From: Erinaceus europaeus
Taxonomy: Eukaryota; Chordata; Mammalia; Eulipotyphla; Erinaceidae
DNA length: 64,000 bases
Direction of reading: 5' to 3'
Assembly (NCBI RefSeq): GCF_950295315.1
Contig: NC_080179.1
Location: 69,749,115 to 69,813,114, forward strand
The translations under genes were made by a program, and so were the position numbers. The notes beneath the pieces were generated by a model. That model was not told where the DNA came from. It made no database searches and worked only from the letters and a program-made list of their open reading frames with translations. Below, in pieces: positions 1 through 11,644 of the stretch; position 1 is the stretch's first letter, and every line of letters begins with the position of its first letter.

Positions 1-8
1 CCATTAGG

Positions 9-160
9 AGTGGGGCATTAGCACAGCAGGTTAAGCACAGGTGGTGCAAAGCACAAGCACTAGGGTAAGGATCCAGGTTCGAGTCCCCAACTCCCCACCT
101 GCAGGAGAGTTCCTTCACGGCGGTGAAGCAGGTCTGCATGTGTCTATCCTTCGGAAGCAG
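9..160 (+). mobile_element. SINE-A, 3'-truncated
   Basis: tRNA-derived head with an A-box region (GCACAGCAGGTTAAGC) and a B box (GGTTCGAGTCC), then the usual CCCCACCTGCAGG body. It stops before the CT-rich part and abuts LTR sequence, so its 3' part has been lost. Confidence 0.85.
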
Positions 161-169
161 GAGAGAAAA

Positions 170-400
170 AAGAGTGAAACCAAGCACAGAAGTGGGTTTT
201 ATGGGATAAAACCCGAAGTGGCAAGTTGGGAATGGAGATGGCTAGGAAAGGGGGTGGAGAAAAGAAAAAGGCATGCTGGGAACTTCCTTAGCTGCTATTG
301 CTATGGTTTTAGCTGGTGGGAATTAGCAACCCTGTGGGGATAACGAGGTGGGGAGGAGACCGTTAGTCATTTATAAGACAAAGCAGAAGACTGGTATGTA
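170..400 (-). mobile_element. LTR fragment, related to the copy at 60.3 kb
   Basis: Reverse-complement similarity to 60296-60543: both hold GAAGTGGCAAGTTGGGAA, a GCTAGGAAAG/GGTTAGGAAAG block and AGGCATGCTGGGAA in the same order. On the minus strand the motif TTTTATCCCATAAAA sits where the TATA region lies in the other copy. The ends are not resolved. Confidence 0.55.
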
Positions 401-429
401 GATAAAGGGACTGGCCATACTAGCAGAGG

Positions 430-640
430 GTGGTTTGTGGGCCCAGCCTAACTCAATCACATCTGCACAGTTTCCCAACATGGGTCTATACTCCCAGAGA
501 ATAACGAATAGGAAAGTTATCAGGGGATGGGAGAGGATACGGCGATCTGGTGGTGGGAATTGTGTAGAGTTGTACCCCTCTTGTCCTATGGTTTTGTTAA
601 TGTCTCCTTTTCTAAATAAAAAATAAAATAAAATAAAGAA
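430..640 (+). mobile_element. L1-B type 3' end, 5'-truncated
   Basis: Contains the conserved string of this 3' end: GGTCTATACTCCCAGAGA, then TATCAGGGGATGGGA, GGTGGTGGGAATTGTGT and TGTACCCCTCTTGTCCTATG, ending in an AAATAAAA-rich tail. The same order recurs at 15.8, 29.5, 34.4, 55.8 and 58.2 kb. Confidence 0.75.
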
Positions 641-1020
641 GAACTACTCTGTTATTAAAAATGGTGAATTCACCCTCTTCACTTCATCTTGGATGGAGCT
701 TGAAGGGATCATGTTAAGTGTGATAAGCCATAAAGAGAAGGGATGAATATGGGATGATCCCACTCATAGACAACAGTTGAAATATGAGGACAGAAGAGAA
801 AACACAAAGCAAATCTTAAAGTGGAGTTGGTGTATTGTACCAGAGTAAAAGACTCTGGGATGGGGATTGTGTTCAGGTCCTGGAACATGATGATGGAGGA
901 GGACCTAGGTGGCAGTTAGAGTGTGATGTGGAAAACTGAGAAATGTTACACATGTATAAACAACTATATTTTACTGTGACTGCAAACCATTAACCCCTCC
1001 CAAAAGAAGAAAAATGAAAA
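640..1020 (+). mobile_element. L1 3' end (last ORF2 codons plus 3' UTR, L1-A type)
   Basis: Begins in the ORF2 C-terminus (translation around YYSVIKNGEFTLFTSSWMEL, an L1 signature), followed by the stop and a 3' UTR with AAAAGACTCTGGGATGGGG and GGAGGACCTAGG. Ends at ACTGCAAACCATTAACCCC. 5'-truncated, non-autonomous. Confidence 0.85.
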
Positions 1021-1021
1021 G

Positions 1022-1365
1022 CGAGCCAGGCAGTGGCACAGCGGGTTAAGCACACCTGGCGCAAAGCGCAAGGACCCACATAAGGATTCCAGTTCGAGCT
1101 CCTGGATCCCCACCTGCAGTGAAGTCACTTCATAGGTGGTGAAGTAGGTCTGCAGGTGTCTGTCTTTCTCTCCCCCTCTCTGTCTCCCCCTCCTCTCTCC
1201 ATTTCTCTCTGTCCTATCCAACAACCAATCAATAACCAACGACATCAATAACAACAATAATAGCGACAACAACAATGACAAACAACAAGGGCAGCAAAAG
1301 GGTTGGAAATAAAAATAAAAAATAAATTAAAAAATAAAAATAAAAAATAAGAATAAATTTAAAAT
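1022..1365 (+). mobile_element. SINE-A, near full length
   Basis: Head GGCACAGCGGGTTAAGCAC, degenerate B box AGTTCGAGCTC, CT-rich block, CAACAA/ATAACAACAATAATA linker and an A-rich AATAAAAA tail. Confidence 0.9.
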
Positions 1366-2247
1366 GGAGCTAAAATCAGAAGAGCTGGGCTCTACCTTCT
1401 AAAGTTTGACAACAGAGTTTGTTTGAGTCCTTTCCTGTGTGCTTCACAGAGGAAAGTATCGAACATTCCATTGTAGGTACTTGTAATGGTTAAAATAGAT
1501 AGCATACTAGAAAGCATCTGTATTAGACATTTCATATTTATCTTACGAGGAAGAAATATGTGCAGGCCGTGAGATGTGCTGACAGAGCAATATGGAAAGA
1601 GCAATTTAAGAGGCACACAGGAGATGAAATATCGGGGCTATATCTGGTCTTGATATTTTTTCATTCACTGTTATGCAGAAACACAATATTTTTCATTTAA
1701 GTTTTTTATTAAGTTATAGGTTCTAAGTCAGAAATGCAATTGTTTCATGAATACATATTCTATTTCAGTAAGTTTCTGTGACTGATGCTACCCGGAGGTT
1801 CCAGAAATGTTTCACCTAAGTGATATTTATCTCTACTAATTGATTCACAAGTTATAGAAATACAAACTCTGATTTGTAATACAGCAGGTTTTTACATCTT
1901 AACACCCTATCTTATTTACTTGAACCTCTAATTTACCACATTTACCTGTAGATCTGGAAATAAAAGAGTTTCTGACATTTCTAGAAAATGCCAGGAAAAA
2001 TTTGTCAGTGCAACATTAATTTAAAAACTTGCAGTGTTGAAAAAGTTTTTAAGAAAATGCCTGAACCATGATTACGAAAGTATTGAATAAGAAAACACAA
2101 AATTTTGAAACTGAAATTTCCCTGAGTTTTTGTAAGAAAAGTAAGAAAGGGGGGGAGGGAGAGAGAAGCATTTGGTACAAATTTCATCTACAACAGCTGC
2201 CTTGCTAAGTCTTTGTTTCAAATCGCCTGTTAGCTGATCTGACTTAA

Positions 2248-2250
<3 letters not shown>
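1366..2250. other. No recognisable feature
   Basis: AT-rich unique-looking sequence. Short open frames exist here but none has a recognisable domain. Confidence 0.6.

Positions 2251-2280
<30 letters not shown>
2251..2280. repeat. (CT)n microsatellite
   Basis: Uninterrupted CT dinucleotides, about 15 units. Confidence 0.95.
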
Positions 2281-2281
<1 letters not shown>

Positions 2282-2283
<2 letters not shown>

Positions 2284-2970
2284 AAATAAAATCTGTGGGG
2301 TTTGCTAGTTCAATTCATTTGTACATTCCACACAGCTACATATGGCCGAACTGGGGGGATCAAGTTACTTCCAGGTTTATCATAAATCACATAGATTCTA
2401 ATGTGTCCTTCATAGCTTTAACTTTTCAAAACAATCACGACTAATGAAATATTTATTCTAAACTCTATGGCCACTTGCAAGGAGTCACGTTTCTTAAAAG
2501 GGAGGAGAGCCTTAAAAACAAAGAGCCCATGAAGAACACAGCTGCAGGCCCCCTGCCCTGCAGCTATGCTCCATTTTGGGCCTTCACATCTGCCACCTTT
2601 AGGTCACCAAATGGTGTCCCTCATAATCCCCAAGTTTAGGCACTTTGTTCAACTGTACAGCTTTCAGCTGCAAACTCATCAAATCTGAAGGATTCTGTTT
2701 AGGAACAGAACTTAGCATTCTTAATGTTTATTGTGTTGTAAAAGGTATTAGGTTTCAGATCAGCATCCTTTCAAAAGAGAACCTAGTTGCTTATACAACT
2801 TCCTCTGATAAGTGGAGTCACAGAATCATGACTAGAGAGCTTCTTTTGCAAACTGAACACTGAGTGCACATTGACAGAGAAGAATGTACCCATTTACTGT
2901 GAACGCTGTGTTGTCATGAATGACATGGGGTTTGGACTGAGATTGCAGTGCTGTCCTTGCCTGATGAAAT
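2282..2970. other. No recognisable feature
   Basis: Unique-looking, moderately AT-rich sequence. I see no repeat or domain-bearing frame. Confidence 0.55.
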
Positions 2971-2971
2971 A

Positions 2972-3098
2972 GTGAGTCGGAGGGCTGGGAAGATGGCATA
3001 ATGGCTCTGCAAAAGACTCTAATGCCTGAAGTACTTGACATCCCATGTTTAGTCACCAGCAGCACCATAAGTCAGAATTGAACAGTACTCTGGCACAG

Positions 3099-3100
<2 letters not shown>
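2972..3100 (+). mobile_element. SINE-B
   Basis: GGGCTGGGAAGATGGCATAATGG, then AATGCCTGAAGTACTTGACA, TTTAGTCACC and AAGTCAGAATTGAACAGT match the order of the short SINE-B family, diverged. Confidence 0.65.
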
Positions 3101-3135
<35 letters not shown>

Positions 3136-3202
3136 CTAAAACACAATATCAAAGAAGAAGAAGAAGAAGAGGAGGAGGAGGAGGAGGAGGAGGAGGAGGA
3201 GG
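3101..3202. repeat. (TG)n then (AAG)n/(AGG)n microsatellites
   Basis: TG repeat to about 3134, a short spacer, then AAG units passing into GGA units from about 3150. It lies between two SINE-B copies and probably grew from their A-rich tail. Confidence 0.9.
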
Positions 3203-3204
3203 AA

Positions 3205-3370
3205 GAGGAAGAGCTGGGGACACAGCTTCATGGTTACACAAAAGATACTTATGCCTGAGGCTGAGGTCCCTGGTTCAGTCCCCAACCCTACCTAAAGCCA
3301 GAGCTGAGAAGTGCTCTGGTCTCTGTCACACTATTAAAATAAGACAAATAAATTGTTTTTTTAAAAAGAA
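3205..3370 (+). mobile_element. SINE-B
   Basis: GGGGACACAGCTTCATGGTT, TATGCCTGAGGCTGAGGTC, B-box-like GGTTCAGTCCC, AAGCCAGAGCTGAGAAGTGCT, and a tail AATAAGACAAATAAATTG. Confidence 0.75.
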
Positions 3371-3544
3371 GAAGAAACAGAAAAGTAGGGGAATTTTTTG
3401 AGGAACCATCTTTGTGAGAGCATCCATAGTTATTTGTGGAGCTATTTTTTAAAAGTGCACATTACTTTTTTTTTTTTTTGCCAACAGGGTTTTTGCTATA
3501 GCTTTGTACTTAGATGATTCCATCATTCCTGGTGGTCATTTCTA

Positions 3545-3730
3545 TTTTTCTTGCTTTTGTTTGAAAGAGGATGAGAGACAGTGAATGATAAGGAGAAAGA
3601 GAGGAGGAGAGACACCTGCAGCAAAGCTACACCACTCATGAAGTTTCCCTCCTGCAGGTGGGGACCTGAGAATTTGAATGCAGGTCCTCATACTTGGTGA
3701 ACCCACCATCAAATCTCTACTAATGTTTTC
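3545..3730 (-). mobile_element. SINE-C, diverged
   Basis: Reverse complement of the SINE body: GACACCTGCAGCAAAGC, CCCTCCTGCAGGTGGGGACC, then a decayed B box and head (CTTGGTGAACCCACCATC). Heavily mutated, so older than SINE-A. Confidence 0.7.
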
Positions 3731-3984
3731 TCCCTTATTTTTTTGACAAGTTTGGACAACTAAAATAGGACTAGATCTTGCTGCCAGTTCTGAGTGTTGG
3801 TCTTATGAAGGTTTGTAACATTAGCTGTTTGTTTCTTGGAACAAACAGACACATCCCCCAAACCACACATGTTAAGTCCCCAAATTTTAGGGTACATTGA
3901 TTATCTATAATAGATAGCTTCATTGACTGCATTATAGTTTTTGTCTTGTCACTCATTTGTTGTGATATGTCGATAGATAAACTA

Positions 3985-4140
3985 CTTTATGTTTTGTTTT
4001 TGGAGAGAGGGATAGAGCTCGAGAATGAGAGTGATCACAGCGCCTAAGCTTCCTTCAGAGCAGTAAGAGCTATACCTGCACCTGGGTTTTGGTATGCGGA
4101 CAAGATACGTTACGCTAGATATTTCAGCTGTCTCACATCT
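3985..4140 (-). mobile_element. SINE-D, diverged
   Basis: AGCGCCTAAGCTTCCTTCAGAG and ACCTGGGTTTTGGTATG correspond to the reverse complement of SINE-D, ending near AGATATTTCAGCTGTCTC. Confidence 0.55.
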
Positions 4141-4321
4141 AAGATAAAGGACTGTGGAATGAGTAAAAGTTGGAGTCCTATTTTACTCTGACACTGTAAG
4201 AACTTCCACCTAAATCTATTCATCTGAATTTCTGATCTGGCAGAAAAACATAGCATTCCTCCTCAACCCTCTTAAAGTGGGCTAGGGAGCCAGCATAATG
4301 GTTATACAAAATAGACTTTAA

Positions 4322-4641
4322 CAGGGCTGGATGGTGGTGAGCTGGTTAAGCACACATAGTACTAAATGCAAGGGCCCACACAAGCACCTTGGTTTGAATC
4401 CCTGACTCCCCATCTGCAGGGGGGGGATGCTTCAAAGGGGTGAAGAAGGTCTATAGGTATCTTTCTCCCTCTCTTCTTCCCCTCCTTTCTTGATTTCTCT
4501 CCATCCTATCCAATAAATGGGGAGAAATGCTTCCAGGAACCATGAATTCATAGTGCTAGCACTGAGTCTCAGTGATAACCCTGGAGGAAAATAAAATAAA
4601 ATAAAATAAAATAAAATAAAATAAAATAAAATAAAATAAAA
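4322..4641 (+). mobile_element. SINE-A-long with expanded (AAAAT)n tail
   Basis: Head TGGTGGTGAGCTGGTTAAGC, CCCCATCTGCAGGGG body and CT-rich block. Then the extra 3' module (GAACCATGAATTCATAGTG, AACCCTGGAGG) and a tail of about ten AAAAT units. Confidence 0.85.
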
Positions 4642-4644
4642 AAT

Positions 4645-4835
4645 AAACTTCATGTTCCAAGACCTGAACACATCCCACTCTCTCACCCCAGAGTTATTTA
4701 ACTTTGGTGAGTACATTAAATCCAGTTCATGTTCTCCTTTGTGCTTCTCTTTCTGTTTTTATTTGTCAACTTCTGTCTATGAATGGGCTCACCCCACATT
4801 CACTGACTTCAGTGCCTGAGACTCTGTGGTCCCTC
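4645..4835 (-). mobile_element. L1-A type 3' end fragment
   Basis: Plus strand shows the reverse complement of the L1 3' UTR and ORF2 terminus: CCCCAGAGTTATTTAACTTT, CCAGTTCATGTTCTCC, CTTCTGTCTATGAATG. It matches the order at 51.2-51.5 kb. Confidence 0.75.
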
Positions 4836-5942
4836 AGAGTTCAGTCCTCATCCCCACCTTAAACCAGAACTGAGCAATGCTCTACCTTCCACCCTCTGAA
4901 CTCTCTCTCTCGGCATCTACCTCATTAAAATAAGTAAAATACCCCACATCTACAGACATATATATAACTTTTGACAAGGGAGCCCAAACTATTAAATGGA
5001 GAAAGGAGTATGGGGAAAATTTGGTGTAAACTTGCAGAAGAATGACACTGAACCACATTTCATCACACAAAACTAAACCCCAAGTGGATCAAGAACTTCA
5101 ATGTTAGACCAGAACCTATCAAATACCTAGAGGGAAATATTGGCAATACTCTTTTCCATCTAAATTGTAGAGCAATCTTCAATGATATAATTTCAATTAC
5201 AAGGAAGACAAAAACAAACAAAGAAACAAACAAAAAAAGGAGACCACGTCAAATCAGAAAAACTTCTGCACAACAAAAGAAACCAACGCCCAAGCAAAGA
5301 AACATTTTTTATGTTACTATGTTTTATTTTCATTAGTAAGCAAAGGAACTTCTTACAGAGAAAAGATCTTCACATGCCATATATCACACAAAAGGTTAAT
5401 CACCAAAATATGTAATATCTCCTCAAAGTCAGCAGCAGCAACAACAAAAATGACCACATCCAAAAAGTGGGGAAAGGATATGAATAGAAGATTCGTCAAA
5501 GAAGAGATCCAAAAAGCCAACAGACATGGGGAAAAAAAAAAACAAAAAAACTCTTAAGTCACTGACTGTCAGAGAAATGCAGATAAAGACAACAATGAAT
5601 ACCATTTCACTCTTATGAGAATGTCATACATCAGAAAAGGTAACAGCAACAAATGCTGGAGAAGTTGTGGGGACAAAGAGACCCTCCAGCACTGCTAATG
5701 GGAACGTAAACTGATCCGACCTCTTGTGGAGAGCAGTCTCTAGAACTCTCAGAAATGGACCTATCCTGTGACCTTGCATTTTGTCTCCCAGAGATATATC
5801 CTAAAGAACCAAAAATACCCGTTCAAAAAGATCTGTGTATACTTAGGTTTATAGAAGCACAATTTGTAATAACCAAAACCTGGAAGAATCCTAGGTGTTT
5901 AACAACAGATGAATGGCTAAGAAAGTTATGGTGGAAGGTAAA

Positions 5943-6166
5943 AGACTCTGGGGTTTGTGGGGTGGGGGGAGAATACAGGTCCAAAAAGGATGATAAAGAA
6001 CCTAGTGGGGGTTGAGAGGAACTGCAAATGCACGAACTTTCCCCCTGTAGGGTGAAAGCACTGGTGAATTAGGGCTGCAGGTCTCGCTCTGTCTATTTCC
6101 TTCGCTATCTCTCCTTCCTCTCTCAATTTGTCTCTATCCAATATTAAATAAATAAATATATTTTTA
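5943..6166 (+). mobile_element. Nested retro-insertion: L1 3' UTR piece joined to a SINE body
   Basis: Flanked by imperfect 11-bp duplications, AAAGTTATGGT (5932-5942) and AAAGTTGTGGT (6167-6177). The insert starts with L1 3' UTR-like AAAAGACTCTGGGG and ACCTAGTGGGGGTTG. It then passes into a SINE-C-like body (CCCCCTGTAGGG, CTGCAGGTCTCGCTC) and an AATAAATAAATA tail. It may be a chimeric transcript. Confidence 0.6.
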
Positions 6167-6504
6167 AAAGTTGTGGTATATATACACAATGAAATGCTAT
6201 TCAGCTACTAATCATGAATTTACCTTCATCAGCCCATCTTGGGTGGAGCTTAAAGGAGTTACATTAAGCGGGATATGTCAGATATAGAAAGATGAATATT
6301 TAATGACCTCACTCATAGACAGAAGTGGAGAAATAAGGACAGAAAGGGAAACACAAAGCAGAACTTGGACTGGGTTTGGAGTATTACACCAAAGTAAAGG
6401 ACTTCGGTGTGTGTGAGGAGGGTGTTCAGGTCCCATTTACAATGATGGAAGAGGACCTAGGTGGAAAACTGGTCATACAGAAAACTGAGAAATGTTACAC
6501 ATGT

Positions 6505-6678
6505 CCCAATAACTGTATTTACTGTTGACTGGAAATCGTCAATCCTCCCAATAACTGTATTTACTGTTGGCTGTGAATCGTCAATCTTCCCAATAACTGT
6601 ATTTACTGTTGACTGGAAATCGTCAATCCTCCCAATAACTGTATTTACTGTTGACTGGAAATCGTCAATCCTCCCAAT
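6505..6678. repeat. 42-bp tandem repeat, about 4 copies
   Basis: Starts of CCCAATAACTG at 6505, 6547, 6589 and 6631, with CCCAATAG at 6673, give an exact 42-bp period. The unit (CTGTATTTACTGTTGACTGG..., ATCGTCAATCCTCCC) is the terminal part of the L1 3' UTR. Because 42 is a multiple of three, both strands stay open. Confidence 0.95.
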
Positions 6679-6690
6679 AGAAAAGAAAGA

Positions 6691-6924
6691 AAAGAAAAAA
6701 TAATTCAATAGTAAAAAAATAACTAAAATATTTTAAAAATAAATATAATGAAATGCAGATGTCTTTATGTAAAAAGAAGAGATATGACCAAAAGGATAAA
6801 TATTACAGATAAATAAACAACATAATTTCCATGTAGCCAAACAGATACATCTCAAAAACATACACCTAAATGAAATAATTACTAAATGCTTCATTGATGC
6901 TTATGTTAGGAATACATTCCTTTT
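6691..6924. other. No recognisable feature
   Basis: A/T-rich sequence after the L1 tail. Confidence 0.5.
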
Positions 6925-7198
6925 TAAAAAATATTTTTATATTTATTTATTCCCTTTTGTTGCCCTCATTATTTTATTGTTCTAGTGGTTGTTGGATAGG
7001 ACAGAGAGAAATGGAGAGAGGAGGGGAAGACAGAGAGGGGGAGAGAAAGAAAGACACCTGCAGACCTGTGAAGATAGATCACCTGTGAAGGGACTCCCCT
7101 TCAGATGGGGAGCTGGGGCTCAAATCGGGATCCTTACTCAGGTCCCTGTGCTTTGCGCCACATGCACTTAACCCGCTGCGCTATCGCCCAACTGCCAG
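6925..7198 (-). mobile_element. SINE-A
   Basis: Reads TTATTTATTCCCTTTTGTTGCCC, GGATAGGACAGAGAGAAATG, GACACCTGCAGACC, then CTTAACCCGCTGCGCTATCG, the reverse complement of the head. Full length. Confidence 0.92.
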
Positions 7199-8262
7199 GA
7201 ATCCATTCTTTGGGGGGAAAATCAAGGGCTTGAGTCAAGTATGAGTGAGTCAGTTTTAACAATCATCACTTTCATTTGCTTTCCATCATTATGGTTAAAC
7301 AGCATTTTGCAAAAGATGGGCAGAAATGACTGTGGTAAGACTAACCGGCTATTATCATGTGTCCTAATCTGTTGAAAACTGTGCACATGGTTCCCATCAG
7401 TCAACTGTGAGGATCCAGAATGCGGCCATCTGCTGCCTTGAAAAACTGTATCCAGTTATTCATTTCAGCACTTTCCTGGGCTAGCTACATCATTCCTACA
7501 GACACTCAGCATAATGGGTGATTTCTGTTTGCCTGGCTGAAGTTCTTTCTTGATACTGGTTGTAATCATTGTCCGATGGGGATATTTCATTTTCTAGCAT
7601 GTGTAGTCATAATTATTTGAGATTCCTCCATAAAGGTAGTCAGTCCTGGAGCAGACTCCCTGGATGACCTGAAAAAGTAACACAGAACATCTTTACTATT
7701 TTACTTGGTCTGATCTTTGTTGAGTAAGTAATCATCTTTTGTTTACAAAACTAGACTTGTGAAATTGGACATATTATATGAAGCACAGTCTGTATCTCTG
7801 GCAGATATTTCACCTGGCTATCTATATGTGCAGAATATAATTATCAAAGAAACAGAGTTATTCTGAATGAAAGAAATACACAGGAGGCAAAGTATTTCAT
7901 TCCATTTAAATTGCTTTGGAAGGCTAAGTTGAATCAAGAAGTCTAAGCAACAGCTCCCTTATCTTTCCTACTACGCTCAGATTTGTCTTACCTGCCACGA
8001 TTGTTACCAAGTAATGTTGAGTGGGGAATCTGACATTTTCTATAATAAGACAATTTTGACACAGACATAGCATGTAGTCTCAAAGATATTTCTAGCCTCA
8101 AATGCCTGCTGCTATGGCAACTCCCAAGGAGTTTCCAACTCCAACTTTCAGAATACTTGGATATGCCAAAAGTTCTTTAAAATTTTGCTAACTTCCCCAG
8201 AATTCTCTGATTTGAATGAGGGCCTATTTTTAATCTACCTGTTAAAGGTCCTCTACTTCATT
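7199..8262. other. No recognisable feature
   Basis: Unique-looking sequence of mixed composition. The frames are short and carry no recognisable domain. Confidence 0.55.
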
Positions 8263-8556
8263 GTAATTTTTTTTTTAATTTTTTTAAATTTATTTTATTT
8301 ATTTATTCCCTTTTATTGCCCTTGTTGTTTTATTGTTGTAGTTATTATTGTTGTTGTTGGATAGGACAGAGATAAATGGAGAGAGGGAGGAGAAGACAGA
8401 GAGGAGGAGAGAAAGATAGACACCTGCAGACCTGCTTCACCGCCTGTGAAGCGACTCCCCTGCAGGTGGGGAGCCGGGGTTCGAACCGGGATCCTTATGC
8501 CGGTCCTTGTGCTTTGCGCCACCTGCGCTTAACCCGCTGCGCTACAGCCCGACTCC
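8263..8556 (-). mobile_element. SINE-A, full length
   Basis: T-rich tail, GGATAGGACAGAG, CACCTGCAGACCTGCTTCACC, GGGGTTCGAACCGGGATCC (B box) and TTAACCCGCTGCGCTAC (A box). Little divergence, so young. Confidence 0.95.
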
Positions 8557-8889
8557 CTCATTGTAATTTTTGTCAGCTTCTTTAGAAGCTACACTTTTGA
8601 GTATTAAATAAAAGTCAAGTATAGTAACATTTTGAGAAGTAAAATATGAAATATTTGAAAACATGACGTGAACATTGAGCTTGTGATGCAAAATCAAGAC
8701 CAGCACTTCTGTGGACTCTACATTATAAAACATGCCAAGTACATGCTGATAGAATTCTTAACTGATTAAAAAAAATAGTCTTATATACACGGAAGATTAA
8801 ATCCTGATCTATGAAATTATTTTCCTCTGAAAACACAGAAAATCTATGGAAAGTCAAGATAAATATAGCTAGAACTATGTCTGATGCAA

Positions 8890-8990
8890 CAGACTCATGT
8901 CTAAAGCTATGAGTTCTCAGGTTTAACCTCTAGCATCACCACAAGCCAGAGCTGAGTAGTGCTTTGGGAAAAACAAACAAGCAAACAAAT
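8890..8990 (+). mobile_element. SINE-B fragment
   Basis: GTTCTCAGGTTTAACCTCTAG, CACAAGCCAGAGCTGAGTAG and TGCTTTGG, with an A-rich AAACAAACAAGCAAAC tail. Confidence 0.65.
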
Positions 8991-9290
8991 TAATCAGGGA
9001 AAATCTGCCAGTTTTTCTACATTCCCAGGTTCTCCGGGTCTATCTTGCCATCAAATTTGAGTGCTTCTGGATGGCTCTTTGTTGGAACACACTGCTTTCT
9101 CTATAGTGGGAATGCTTTTTTTTTTTTTAAATCTCTTTGCAGAAAGCTGTGTAATACAGGAAGAAAGACAGTCTGTTCAATATCTTCATTGCTTCAATAT
9201 GGTTGTGTTGGCATCCAACATTCACAAATTATCAAGCCAAGAAGAAATATCCCAAAAAGGTATATTTGCTCCCTAGGTTTCTGAAGAAAA

Positions 9291-9293
<3 letters not shown>

Positions 9294-9338
<45 letters not shown>
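9294..9338. repeat. (GT)n microsatellite
   Basis: Perfect GT run, about 22 units. Confidence 0.97.
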
Positions 9339-9340
<2 letters not shown>

Positions 9341-10570
9341 CATTCCCACTGTAGATGAAACTCCTATCAATAGTATGTAAGTATGGTGGTCATACAAAAG
9401 AATTTAACCATGGAAAAATGTTGCCTACCTAGAAAAAATATAATGGCAAGCTTCTCTAAAAGCTATCTTGAGTTAACTTAATATTTAAAACCTACTTATA
9501 TATCTAGGCCAGATTATACTTTATATTGAAATTTAAAAAAAATTACTTGAATTGTATATAAAATAATTATGAAAAGGCATTAAGATTAATTGCTTCATAA
9601 AGTATCATTGGATTTTCTTTCAAAATTCAGACTCTACATTCATTATCTCTGACTTGTTACTGTCCTAGAATTAAAATCAAATTGAGTAGAAATAGAACTG
9701 AGAAGAGTCTTTGGGATGTTTCAATCAATATTGCTTAACTGAACTCAGTCTCATGGAAAGCTGATTCTCTCGTTTCTCTCTTGTTAAATGATAGTGTAGA
9801 CCCAAGAAAAAAGGCAAAAAGGTAAAATCCATAAGGGAGATCAAATCCAGAAAGCAGTTCTTAGTTTCAGCTCCTTACTCTTCAGTACTTGCTAATTCTA
9901 TGTAAGTCATGTTAGGAGGAAAGTAAGAAGTTGTCTACGCCAATTCCTTTACAGTATAAATCGAATTATTGAGACTGGGATGGTAAGAAACTTGCATTAA
10001 CACTGAACATTTACCTTGGAGTAATGTTAGAACTAGAAACTCAGTGTCCAGTGACTGTTTTTCTCATTCACAACACAAGAAGTAGATTGGATCTTCCTAG
10101 AGATCTAACCTTATTGCCTTATGTTATACTGACTTTGTATAGCTTATATATTAGAATAAGTCATAATGGGTAGTAACCCTACTCTGTCACAGGGATATTT
10201 CCATACAGGGGCTGAGGGGAAGGAAGAAAAAAATGTAAAATACATTTCATGTACTTGAAACTCCTTTTGTGGTCTACTACTGATATATTCTGTACCTACT
10301 AGGCTCTTTTTGATTATTCACAAAACACTAAATCATTAATATACAACCCCAGCTTTCCAGGATCAGTAGCCAGAAAAGTCCTTGTTGCAAGCAATTTTAA
10401 TTTCTGTTTATGAAAATGGTTGGGTTTGCTTCAAAATTTGATACCAAGCTGATACTGGTATGAGTTTGTATTATGGCTGCAGAATACGTCATGGAGAAGG
10501 GAATAATCTTCAGCTCTCAAACATTTTTGACTAATTGAGTTGGAAATCATCATCATCGTCGTCCCCGTCG
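9339..10570. other. No recognisable feature
   Basis: AT-rich unique-looking sequence. No repeats that I could identify. Confidence 0.5.
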
Positions 10571-10843
10571 TTGTTGTTGTTATTTTGCCACCAGGGTTGC
10601 CAGTAGGGCTCAGGGCAGGCACTACACATCTACCATTCCTGGTGATCTTTTTTTTTTTCTTTTCTAGTTTTTATTTGACAGGACAGAGAAAAATTGGGAA
10701 GGGAAGGGGGATAGAGAAAGAAAGACATCCTCAGACCTGCTCATGAAGCATTTCCCCTACATGTGGGGAGCACGGACTTGGACCCTGGTCCTTGGCATGG
10801 TGGTTTGTGCACTTAACCAGGTGTGCCACCACCTGACCCCACA
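10571..10843 (-). mobile_element. SINE-A-long, diverged
   Basis: Plus strand starts with the extra module in reverse complement (GCCACCAGGGTTGCCAGTAG, GGGCAGGCACTACA, CATTCCTGGTGATC). It then has GACAGGACAGAG, CCCCTACATGTGGGGAGC and a head remnant CACTTAACCAGGTGTGCC. Confidence 0.8.
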
Positions 10844-11644
10844 GAGTTGGATATTATAGAGGTGTATGTTACAACTAGTTGGACCCCACACACAGTTTAT
10901 CCCCCGATTGTCATCTTATCCCTGATAGATAATCTTGCTCCTCAGAACAAAGGCAGCAATGTACTATCTTCCCTGAAGCAAGATACAGCCTCCCAACCAA
11001 CTTCTAGCTACTTTGTGAGGGTCTCTCAATATTACCACTGTTGACAATTAAGACCATCTAATCCTGGGTTGTACATTTTGTATTCTGCAGTGTGCAATAG
11101 TTAGCAGCATCTTCCCTAACCCAGCTGTGACAAATCTTGGAAGTGGTCACATAAAATTTCCAGCAGACAAGAAGTTTAAGTGTTGTTTGACTTGCAGGAA
11201 GTATCATTAAATGGTCTTTTCTTTGTTCTTCCTATCTTATGGCTGGAGCTTGAGCAGCTTTTTTTTTTTTTACCAACATGAAGAAAAATATTAATAAAAA
11301 GAAGATAGGAGAAGAAAAATTCCTTAAGATAAATGAGTCCGCCGTATAACCACAAGTCTGCACACCTCTGAACATTTTACATGAGATCAATCAACACCCC
11401 CAGCTATCTCATTGTTTCCAACATAGCCACAATTCTCCCCCTACTTTTGCTATTATCTTTAACACACGAAAAGGGAAAATATTGTGGAGTAATCGAATTG
11501 CCATGAAAGAAACTAAATTTCAGGCTACCTCCTTACAAAAATGGAAAGTTTTGACAAGTCAATTTTAAGGTACACAGATATAGACCAGTGTGAATCTCAA
11601 GTTTAGCTAATCATCAGAGTAATCTAGAAATCATTTGTTGTTTT
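10844..11644. other. No recognisable feature
   Basis: Unique-looking sequence. A 73-residue frame at 10823-11044 has no recognisable domain and begins inside the SINE. Confidence 0.5.

Larger units (their letters stand above)
4935..6690 (+). pseudogene. 5'-truncated L1 (ORF2 3' third plus 3' UTR), decayed
   Basis: ORF2 C-terminal coding sequence can be followed in broken frames: the region equivalent to 'FDKGAQ..IWGK' near 4970, '[18 protein letters not shown]'-like near 5060, and an open piece at 5755-6015 with KEPKIPVQKDL and AQFVITKTWKNPR. It has many indels and stops. The 3' UTR follows to about 6690 and contains an expanded 42-bp repeat. A nested insertion interrupts ORF2 at 5943-6166. 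Non-functional. Confidence 0.85.

Noticed and set aside
6461..6703. CRISPR-like or protein-coding regular repeats
   Set aside because: The 42-bp units are directly tandem with no spacers, and they derive from an L1 3' UTR.
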